From Candidatus Aerophobota bacterium (GTDB lineage: Bacteria > Aerophobota > Aerophobia > Aerophobales > JAGGXI01): DNA of 37,527 bases. Positions 1 through 5,997 of this stretch are shown one piece after another (position 1 is the stretch's first letter; every line of letters starts with the position of its first letter). The stretch is from NCBI GenBank assembly GCA_021163155.1, contig JAGGXI010000056.1:1-37527 (forward strand). The letters run 5' to 3'. Position numbers and translations under genes: made by a program. The notes below the pieces were generated by a model. It had not been told where the DNA came from and did no database searches. It worked only from the letters and a program-made list of their open reading frames with translations.

Positions 1-105
1 CCTTTTCTGGAAATATAAATAGGCATTTTTTAAGTCTATAACATCATCATTTATTTTTGCCCCTATTTTAGTAGCATCTTTATATTTGAAAGTGATTAAA
101 TGCAT
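1..105 (-). CDS. Fumarylacetoacetate hydrolase family protein, N-terminus only
   Basis: The first 35 codons of a gene that runs off the left edge of the window. The start ATG (103-105) is preceded by AGAGGAG at a normal distance. The peptide begins MHLITFKY and continues with a short beta-hairpin containing IGAKINDDVIDL. This is the usual N-terminal layout of FAH-family hydrolases and decarboxylases, in which a small beta domain precedes the metal-binding catalytic domain. The catalytic part lies outside the window, so the substrate cannot be judged. The family call rests on this short stretch alone. Confidence 0.6.
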   Translation of the reverse strand, partial: MHLITFKYKDATKIGAKINDDVIDLKNAYLYFQKR

Positions 106-125
106 TATATCTCCTCTAAATTATT

Positions 126-346
126 TGGGGTTAGGTCTTGCAATCATGCAATTTTATCTTTCTGCTCGTTTTATAAAGCCCTACTGATTGTAAAAATAGT
201 GGACCCTTAATTATTGCTGAGTTATTTGCTTCATGGTATAACCCGCATTGTTCTTCACAATTAATAAGTCTTTTTATTCCATTTTGGATTTTTGGTTTTA
301 AAACATGTTATGCCAAATAAATGTTATATTGCAAGACCTGACCCCA
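126..346. repeat. MITE-like element, copy 1
   Basis: A 221-bp non-coding element bounded by 17-bp terminal inverted repeats, 126-142 and 330-346, with one mismatch (TGGGGTTAGGTCTTGCA against the complement of TGCAAGACCTGACCCCA). A second copy in the same orientation lies at 17644-17922 with matching ends and a related but length-variable interior. No transposase is encoded. The GACCTGACCCC end motif is one I associate with RAYT/Y1-type non-autonomous repeats (recall, not searched). It fills the gap between the FAH gene and the DprA-like gene; the open frame that crosses it is chance. Confidence 0.75.
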
Positions 347-382
347 TTTCTCACTTTCTCACCTTTCTCCAAAGCATCAAAG

Positions 383-423
383 CAGATACGCTCGGTTAGG
401 CGACGTGCTGCCTTTACTGAAAT
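383..423 (-). repeat. Left arm of inverted repeat framing the PsyrTA-like pair
   Basis: Read on the minus strand this 41-bp segment matches 3933-3972 read on the plus strand: ATTTCAG, then (G)GCAGCA, TCGCCTAAC and CGAGCGTATCTG, separated by short indels and two mismatches. The arm overlaps the last two codons and the stop of the DprA-like gene. The opposite arm stops 14 bp short of the RecQ-like start codon, so the repeat encloses exactly the two-gene unit. It contains GTTAGGC, the complement of GCCTAAC in the other arm. Confidence 0.7.
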
Positions 424-1352
424 TCGAATAATGTCTTCTGCTCCGATCTCTCATTATAGTCTCTCAAGGATTTTACCACATTCCCAGAGTCATTAACAGC
501 TATGGCGCCTCTAGCTATTAATTCGTTATTGGCACATTTCTCTTTAGGTGTTGCTTTCCGAACAAAAATTTTTCTTCCTTTTCTAAGACCGTCGATAGCT
601 CCATTCCAGGTGCCACCCTTGTTGCCCGATTCCGCCACATATATCTCTCTCGCCAGACCGTAGATATAAGCATTCCTTCCCATTGCCAAACCGGCCGACC
701 ATCCAGCTTTAGGGGGATAAGCGCTGACCACAAGGACCCGACCATCAATGATATGCTGATGTAGATTTTTGAACCCACTTTTGAAGGTCAGGATACCTTG
801 AGGGAGAACAACAATACCTTTGCCGTCATTCTCAATCGCCGTTTTCAGTGCAATTCTATCTACCCCTTTGGCATATCCGCTTACGATAACCCTACGCTCC
901 AAAGTCCACTTTTTGACTACTCGCTTAGTAAATTCGACCCCTTCGTCACTTACATTTCTTGAGCCGACAATTGCTACTATATCTTCAAAAAACAATTGAG
1001 TGTTTCCCTTAACATAAAGCAGAGTTGGGGAGTATTTCATTCTTAGATTGTTTTTCAATGTTACTGGGTATCCAGGAGAATCAAATGGAATCAGTTCAAA
1101 GCCCTGCGAAAGGAGTTCTTCCACCAAAATTGAATTATCAGTTAAATTCTCTTTTGCTTGCACGATGGCTTTTGCCTCTTTCTCCGAAAGATGAAACTTT
1201 CCCTGGAAAATAGAGGTATCAGAAGAAAAGAATTCAGCAAGAGAAACCCCGAGGCGGTCAATAAGGCCAAAAATAAGGTGATTTACCCTCTCCACTCTCC
1301 AATTTGGGAGGTGGGCTAAGGTTATCCAATAAGAATAATCATTTATCTCCAT
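414..1352 (-). CDS. DprA-like antitoxin of a PsyrTA/RqlHI pair
   Basis: 312 residues with a DprA/Smf Rossmann domain at about residues 80-265. Visible motifs are VAIVGSR (126-132), VSGYAKGVDRIA (157-168), VLPQGI (182-187) and MGRNAYIYGLA (224-234). Classical DprA loads RecA onto single-stranded DNA during transformation. Here the gene starts 4 bp after the stop of a RecQ-type helicase with a phosphoribosyltransferase domain. That arrangement is described for PsyrTA and RqlHI, in which the DprA-like protein restrains the toxic helicase. An antitoxin or immunity role is therefore more likely than transformation. The N-terminal 80 residues are a helical region of unclear function, and the C-terminal tail is charged. 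Translation is probably coupled to the upstream gene. No other competence gene lies nearby. Confidence 0.8.
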   Translation of the reverse strand: MEINDYSYWITLAHLPNWRVERVNHLIFGLIDRLGVSLAEFFSSDTSIFQGKFHLSEKEAKAIVQAKENLTDNSILVEELLSQGFELIPFDSPGYPVTLKNNLRMKYSPTLLYVKGNTQLFFEDIVAIVGSRNVSDEGVEFTKRVVKKWTLERRVIVSGYAKGVDRIALKTAIENDGKGIVVLPQGILTFKSGFKNLHQHIIDGRVLVVSAYPPKAGWSAGLAMGRNAYIYGLAREIYVAESGNKGGTWNGAIDGLRKGRKIFVRKATPKEKCANNELIARGAIAVNDSGNVVKSLRDYNERSEQKTLFEFQ

Positions 1353-1356
1353 ATTT

Positions 1357-3918
1357 TTATTTCTCCAATCGGCTTATAACCTCAACAATTTCTTCACCAA
1401 ACTTTTTAATCGTCTTTTCCCCTAATCCCTTTATGTCCAGAAGATCACAAAGAGAGGAAGGTTTTGCTCGGGTAATATTTTCTAAGGTTGCATTGGGCAA
1501 AACGCAGTAAGCGGGCAAACCACTTTCTTTGGCCTTTTGAAGACGCCATTTTTTTAATGCCTGGTAAATTTGTTCTTCATCTTCAAAGTAGGTATCTTTT
1601 TTCAGAGATCCTTGCGGCACATTCACCATTATTTCAGTGCCCATAAGTTTCCTCAACCGTGAACGAATACTTCCTTCTTTCCTTTGGAAGTAATTCGCTA
1701 ATTCAGCAATACTTTCTCCTTGACGAAACCCTCTGACTAATAGCTCATCGTCCTCTTTTGTCCACTTTTCGTAAGCTTTTGGATATGATTTGCGGACTTC
1801 GGCAAAAGGTTTCCTCTTCGTTGTTTCCTCTGCTGCTTTTCTTGAATGTAGTTGAACATCTTTTCCAGAGATAATGTCCCCGCCGATTGTTTTGGCTATT
1901 ACCAGCGGAGCAATTTTATTTACTCCCAGTTTGGTCATTAAACTTCCAATTTCCCTAATCGTCGCTTTGCTATCACATATATCATCAATCAGCAGGATAT
2001 TTTTGCCAGCAATCTCGCCAGGATTAGTGTAACTAAATGCATCTTTCACATTATCCCTTTTCAATATGGAATTTTGAAACACCTTTTGAGGTTTAGTATT
2101 TCGTATCTTTATTAATCCGTGAGAAATGGGTATCTTTAAGGCTGCAGATGCTTTTTTAGCAAAATTCTTGACCAAATCGCCGGATTCCGTTGACGGCACA
2201 TAGATGATTAAGTCAAACTTCTTACCCTTGAAGTAACTCTGATAAGCTTTCAAGGCCCCCTTCAAAAGGAAATCTGGGAAATCATCACCGCTTTCGTATT
2301 TGCATCGGTGAATGGTAGAGCCCACACTGGAGAAGCCATAATATGAGAATGCCACCCCGTTGACTAACTTACTCTTACGTTCCAGGAGAGATTTTCCCTG
2401 CTGCGACTCGGGAACCAATTCAATCTCTGGGAAATAATTGTTTCTAAAGTTGCTCACCCTTTGTTGCCAGTAAGCGGTGGTAGTATAGTTCAGTTTTTTC
2501 CCCCGGCAATTATCACATTTATGGCAATTATCTGCCTTTTTATCCTCCAGGTAATCACAAAGATAAAACATTCTGCATTTATCCATTTCAGCGTACTCAA
2601 TCATTTTCTCCAGCTCTCTTAGTTTGAATTCCCTGAGTCTTTCAAAAACCCTGTTGTCAAAAGGAAAGGCGTTGAATTGATATTCGTACCTTTTAGAGCG
2701 GCCATCAAGGAATTTTTTCACCAAACCCTGGTCGATCAGATCCGCCACTATCACCTCTATTCTGGTTCGGGAGAGATTCGTCTTTCTCATCAAATCCCAT
2801 TTACCTAAAGACTTGTTCTTTAACTCTCCAATAACTCGCTGGTAATGCTTGAGGGGAGGGCGACTATTCTCAATAAAGTGCTCTGGTAATTCTCTATCTT
2901 CAGGATTGTATAAAAGGATGATTGGGGTTCCCCTCCCATCTCTCCCACCTCTTCCAATCTCCTGATAGTAGTGGATTGGAGACTCAGGGATCTGGGTATG
3001 AATGATGAATCGAAGGTCTGGCTTATCAATACCCATACCCAAGGCATTCGTAGCGACAACACATTTCCAGCGGTTATTAAGCAAGCCTTCTTCGATGTAT
3101 CTCCTCGTTTCCGGATTGAATCCAGCATTATAATTTATGGCATCAATGCCTTGACAACGCAGAAAGTTTGAATATACCTCGGTATTAACCCTTGTGCCTG
3201 TATAGATAATCCCTGTTCCCTCCATTTTAGGTATATATTGAGCCAGGAAGGCTAGCTTATCATCCTCTGAGGAAACCCGCACCACATTCAACCTAAAGTT
3301 TTCTCGCAATAGATTACCACGAAGGTATTTTACATTCCCTCCCATTTGCTGCATGATGTCCTGAGCTGCGCTTTCTGTAGCTGTCGCTGTTGTAGCTAAG
3401 ACGGGAAAGTTGGGGGGCAATAATTTCACCAGGTCAATAATTTTTCTAAATGCTGGGCGGAAGTCGTGTCCCCAAACAGAAATACAATGTGCCTCATCAA
3501 TCACTATCATCGAAAGTTTTATCTCCCTCACAGATTCCAGCCACTCCGGACTTTCCTGTCTTTCCGGAGCAATATACAAAATCTTAATCCTGTTTTGTTC
3601 TGCTTGCTTTAGAATTGCCTTGTTTTCTTCCTTTGTCTGTTCGCTATTGATGCACTCGGTCGAGATTCCCAGGGACTTTAACTGCTTAACTTGGTCACGC
3701 ATTAGGGCAATGAGGGGAGAGAATATTACCGTCGTTCCATCAAATAGAGTTGCCGGAAATTGATAACAAAGCGACTTTCCAAAACCGGTTCTTTGTATCA
3801 GCAGAATTCTCTGTCCCTTAAGAAGACTCTCAATCGTTTCCCATTGTTCATCATAGAAATGATTTAACTTGAAGTAATGCCGTAATAAATCTTCAGCTTG
3901 ATTTCGCTTTAAGACCAT
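1357..3918 (-). CDS. RecQ-like helicase with phosphoribosyltransferase domain (PsyrT/RqlH-like toxin)
   Basis: 853 residues. The helicase core shows a Walker A variant TGFGKS (44-49), DEAH (141-144), motif III LATTATAT (174-181) and the RecQ motif VI IGRGGRDG (321-328). A four-cysteine zinc site follows (C448, C454, C465/C468, C471). Next comes a type I phosphoribosyltransferase-like domain at about 560-690 with the PRPP-loop sequence ILLIDDICDSKAT (641-653). Then there is a Myb-like helix-turn-helix at about 717-758 and an HRDC-like helix-hairpin-helix C-terminus (about 780-853). Housekeeping RecQ proteins lack the PRTase domain; its presence together with the adjacent DprA-like gene matches PsyrTA/RqlHI toxin-antitoxin and anti-phage loci. 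GGGAG lies 6 nt before the start codon. Helicase motifs look intact. The toxic activity is inferred from the family. Confidence 0.85.
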   Translation of the reverse strand: MVLKRNQAEDLLRHYFKLNHFYDEQWETIESLLKGQRILLIQRTGFGKSLCYQFPATLFDGTTVIFSPLIALMRDQVKQLKSLGISTECINSEQTKEENKAILKQAEQNRIKILYIAPERQESPEWLESVREIKLSMIVIDEAHCISVWGHDFRPAFRKIIDLVKLLPPNFPVLATTATATESAAQDIMQQMGGNVKYLRGNLLRENFRLNVVRVSSEDDKLAFLAQYIPKMEGTGIIYTGTRVNTEVYSNFLRCQGIDAINYNAGFNPETRRYIEEGLLNNRWKCVVATNALGMGIDKPDLRFIIHTQIPESPIHYYQEIGRGGRDGRGTPIILLYNPEDRELPEHFIENSRPPLKHYQRVIGELKNKSLGKWDLMRKTNLSRTRIEVIVADLIDQGLVKKFLDGRSKRYEYQFNAFPFDNRVFERLREFKLRELEKMIEYAEMDKCRMFYLCDYLEDKKADNCHKCDNCRGKKLNYTTTAYWQQRVSNFRNNYFPEIELVPESQQGKSLLERKSKLVNGVAFSYYGFSSVGSTIHRCKYESGDDFPDFLLKGALKAYQSYFKGKKFDLIIYVPSTESGDLVKNFAKKASAALKIPISHGLIKIRNTKPQKVFQNSILKRDNVKDAFSYTNPGEIAGKNILLIDDICDSKATIREIGSLMTKLGVNKIAPLVIAKTIGGDIISGKDVQLHSRKAAEETTKRKPFAEVRKSYPKAYEKWTKEDDELLVRGFRQGESIAELANYFQRKEGSIRSRLRKLMGTEIMVNVPQGSLKKDTYFEDEEQIYQALKKWRLQKAKESGLPAYCVLPNATLENITRAKPSSLCDLLDIKGLGEKTIKKFGEEIVEVISRLEK

Positions 3919-3932
3919 TAGATTCTCCCACC

Positions 3933-3972
3933 ATTTCAGGCAGCATTTCGCCTAACGTTTCGAGCGTATCTG
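3933..3972 (+). repeat. Right arm of inverted repeat framing the PsyrTA-like pair
   Basis: A 40-bp partner of the arm at 383-423, in inverted orientation. The shared blocks are ATTTCAG, GCAGCA, TCGCCTAAC and CGAGCGTATCTG. This copy carries an extra GTTT between the last two blocks. It lies immediately upstream of the RecQ-like gene and runs into the hairpin-rich stretch that follows. Confidence 0.7.
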
Positions 3973-4061
3973 AAGTTCCCCGAAGGGGAATTTGGGCGAG
4001 CGGTAGCGAGCCACATATCCACCTGTTAAGTGACCCCGATAGGGGCAAGGTGCGAAGCACC
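3950..4061 (+). repeat. attC-like imperfect palindrome with three hairpins
   Basis: GCCTAAC at 3950-3956 (RYYYAAC) and GTTAAGT at 4025-4031 (GTTRRRY) sit 82 bp apart end to end, like the outer boxes of integron attC sites. An inner GTATCTG/CACATATC pair can partly fold. Small hairpins lie within and beside it: TTCCCC-GAA-GGGGAA (3976-3990), CCCC-GATA-GGGG (4034-4045) and GGTGC-GAA-GCACC (4049-4061). No integron integrase is in the window, so attC identity is unproven; this may instead be one end of a palindromic mobile repeat. The block separates the RecQ-like gene from the 402-residue gene and may also act on transcription between them. Confidence 0.4.
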
Positions 4062-4089
4062 GCAGAGTCGTGGGCGAGGTGTATTATAT

Positions 4090-5298
4090 TCATTTTAAGC
4101 CTCCTCTACATATTCCCTTACTAATACCTTTTTTAATAATACAACCTTCTTCTTCACATTTAGCAATATAACCACAGCTTAATAAGGCTACGGGGCAATA
4201 TTTATCTTTTGTTGGAATACAAATAGACTCAACGCCGTTTTTCCCGAAAAGACAGACATTGCATAATTTTTTATTGCACATTCTAGGCACAAAATCAAAA
4301 GTAATGTCAAATTGCTCTGGGTAAAAATCTTTAACGTCTTTATCACTTTTCAACTGATTATAAATTTCTCTAATGATTTTTGGCATGTTCCAAGTTTTTG
4401 GGATACTGTTAAGATCTAATACATCTGCAAATAAGTTATTTCTAAATAAAGGGCTGTTATTCCAGACATCACCGGGTAATTCTATTTGATTCATGGGTAA
4501 CTCATCCCATATTTTGATTAGTTCTTTTGCATCGGGATTATTATTAGATACTATTTCTTTTATGGCATTGTTAAATATCTCATGATATAATCCTTTTTTA
4601 TAATCTCTAACACAGCACCATAATCTCTTTTTTCCCGCCGTAGAGGTCTTTTTGAATTCTTTGAGATCTTTCTCAAATTCATTATTATTTTTTAGAATGT
4701 CTATGACTTTACTAGGATTTGCCTTCTTTCCATCAGGCTGATAGGTTAATAAGTGTAAAGCACATGCTACTCTTATAAGAAGGTCATCTTTTCCTTCGAA
4801 CCTTTGAATAAAATGCAAAATGAAGGCGACGATGTTTCGTTTATATTTTTTCCCATTTATGGTTATTTCGTACTTATCCAAAATTTCTAAAGTTTGGAGT
4901 ATGTTTTGATAATCATCGGTTACATATCTGGATGCAAAAGTAATATTGTTACTTTTAGATTTAAACCTAAATCGTTCTTTACTTTTCATATCTTCATATT
5001 TCTCATAATGTTCTTTAAGAATCTCTTCTGGAGATCTGTTGTTACTCCTTGAATACTCATATACTAGCTCAGAAAAGACATATCCCCCTTTGTCCCAAAC
5101 AATTTCAAATGGCATTCGTCTATCTGTAATATAACAAATCCAATGTGTAAGGATCTTTTCATAATTCGTTAAATCATCTCTGAAGAAGTTTACAAAGTTA
5201 TAGTTGTCTTCTGTATTCCATCTCCGTGCATCCAACCAAGAAATTGTCTTGAAAATTCTAATAAGCAAATCTTTGTTTTTTATTTTTACTTTACTCAT
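4090..5298 (-). CDS. Unrecognised 402-residue protein with nine-cysteine C-terminus
   Basis: I do not recognise the family. The first 330 residues look mostly helical and charged (about residue 50: DDLTNYEKILTHWICYITDR) with no nucleotide-binding loop or nuclease motif that I can see. The last 66 residues are cysteine-rich: C341, C346, C349, C360, C368, C375, C381, C386 and C397, including CNKKLCNVC. That suggests a metal or iron-sulfur site. The ATG has GAAAGG almost abutting it, so initiation is unusual or leaderless; an inverted repeat 35 bp upstream may be an operator. It sits between the PsyrTA-like pair and the HicBA/ATPase operon, inside the defence island, and a defence role is an inference from position only. 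Not a member of either flanking operon. Confidence 0.75.
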   Translation of the reverse strand: MSKVKIKNKDLLIRIFKTISWLDARRWNTEDNYNFVNFFRDDLTNYEKILTHWICYITDRRMPFEIVWDKGGYVFSELVYEYSRSNNRSPEEILKEHYEKYEDMKSKERFRFKSKSNNITFASRYVTDDYQNILQTLEILDKYEITINGKKYKRNIVAFILHFIQRFEGKDDLLIRVACALHLLTYQPDGKKANPSKVIDILKNNNEFEKDLKEFKKTSTAGKKRLWCCVRDYKKGLYHEIFNNAIKEIVSNNNPDAKELIKIWDELPMNQIELPGDVWNNSPLFRNNLFADVLDLNSIPKTWNMPKIIREIYNQLKSDKDVKDFYPEQFDITFDFVPRMCNKKLCNVCLFGKNGVESICIPTKDKYCPVALLSCGYIAKCEEEGCIIKKGISKGICRGGLK

Positions 5299-5332
5299 CC
5301 TTTCACCCCGCCCACGATTTCACTTAATCATT

Positions 5333-5357
5333 TATATACGATATGGTGTCGTATATA
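5333..5357. promoter_or_regulatory. Inverted repeat, candidate operator
   Basis: Perfect 9-bp arms TATATACGA and TCGTATATA are separated by 7 bp, 35 bp upstream of the 402-residue gene. The position suits a repressor site over its promoter. It lies between that gene and the IS3 remnant. No binding protein can be named. Confidence 0.4.
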
Positions 5358-5362
5358 CCACC

Positions 5363-5467
5363 CTATGGATGATGTTTATCTTCCATTGAAGTCTTCTCTT
5401 TCCTGATAGCTTCGAGGGATACTTTCGCCTTAAAGACTGGTGGATATTTTTTTCGGATATTTCCCAT
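5363..5467 (-). pseudogene. IS3-family OrfA transposase, N-terminal remnant
   Basis: A 34-codon frame beginning MGNIRKKYPPVFKAKVSLEA and ending in TAG. The ATG is preceded by AGGAGG at 7 nt. FKAKVSLEAIRKEKT is the typical start of IS3-family OrfA (helix-turn-helix) proteins, which are normally about 90-100 residues. After KEKT the sequence leaves the family pattern, so the element has been cut here and OrfB is missing. The stop lies close to the inverted repeat in front of the 402-residue gene, which marks the deletion junction. Confidence 0.7.
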
Positions 5468-5530
5468 AGTGAACCTCCTATTTTTATTTTACCTGTAACT
5501 TAATGCACTGTCCAGTTTTGGGGGGGCACT
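5363..5530 (-). mobile_element. IS3-family insertion sequence, left-over end
   Basis: The OrfA remnant is preceded on the minus strand by AGTGCCCCCCCAAAACTGGA and CAGTGCA (5504-5530), which resembles IS3-family terminal repeats of the TGTCCAGTTTTGGGGG type. This end abuts the stop codon of the hicA pseudogene at 5529-5531, showing that the element landed directly at the end of hicA. The other end and most of the transposase are gone. Confidence 0.6.
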
Positions 5531-5764
5531 ATACTTTCTCATAGATTTTAAGAAACTCGTCCCTCGGTACCCCAGCTTGTCTGCAAATAACCCTTAGGGT
5601 AGAACCTTTTATTTTCTCATGATTTGGTATAGTTAAAGGTATTTTACTGCCATCAGGATTTTCTCTAATCATTGAAATGTGATTCCCCATCCTTATAATT
5701 TTAAATTCCAGTTTTTCAAAAGTTTTATGACTTTACGTTTTGGTGCATCTCCTGGAAATTTCAT
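5529..5764 (-). pseudogene. hicA: HicA-like toxin, broken by a single-base frameshift
   Basis: From the ATG at 5764 the frame reads MKFPGDAPKRKVIKLLKN and then hits a stop. One base out of phase, from about 5715, it continues EFKIIRMGNHISMIRENPDG and ends RDEFLKIYEKV before TAG at 5529-5531. Together these reproduce a full HicA double-stranded-RNA-binding-fold RNase of about 77 residues, including the catalytic His in GNHISMI. Restoring one A in the AAAAACTGG run would mend it. The ATG overlaps the hicB stop as TGATG, a usual coupling. If this is not an assembly error the toxin is inactive. Confidence 0.8.
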
Positions 5765-5979
5765 CACACTGCTACTTCCGCAATAAAAGTCTCTATAATC
5801 TTCTCTGTTTCAAAAACCTCTTTTCCAAAGGTTTCTATGCGAAATTTGATAGCAGATTTTACATCTGTGAGCGCTTCCTCATAGGTATCACCTTCTCCAA
5901 CCACTACGCCTTTTAATCCAAGAGGATATGCTATGTATCCCTCTGGATGTTTTTCAACTATTATTTTTATTTGCCTCAT
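5764..5979 (-). CDS. hicB: HicB-family antitoxin
   Basis: 71 residues with the HicB RNase-H-like fold pattern: MRQIKIIVEKHPEGYIAYPLG, then the GEGDTYEEALTDVKSAIKF helix. It is a short form without a clear C-terminal DNA-binding domain. AGAGGA precedes the start codon. It lies 18 bp after the DUF499 ATPase gene on the same strand and probably shares its transcript. Its partner hicA overlaps its stop and is frameshifted, so the antitoxin may now be an orphan. HicB normally binds and neutralises the HicA mRNA interferase. Confidence 0.85.
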   Translation of the reverse strand: MRQIKIIVEKHPEGYIAYPLGLKGVVVGEGDTYEEALTDVKSAIKFRIETFGKEVFETEKIIETFIAEVAV

Positions 5980-5997
5980 CTCTTTCCTCTTATTTTA

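Noticed and set aside
305-496. 63-codon plus-strand frame at the left edge
   Set aside because: It spans the end of the MITE-like element and the antisense of the DprA-like gene, with no ribosome site.
414-1352. DprA-like gene as a competence gene
   Set aside because: Its partner is a RecQ helicase with a PRTase domain and no competence genes are near; a toxin-antitoxin pair explains the layout better.
3893-4093. 66-codon frame between the RecQ-like and 402-residue genes
   Set aside because: It runs through hairpins and one inverted-repeat arm and enters the RecQ-like gene; its composition follows the repeats, not a protein.
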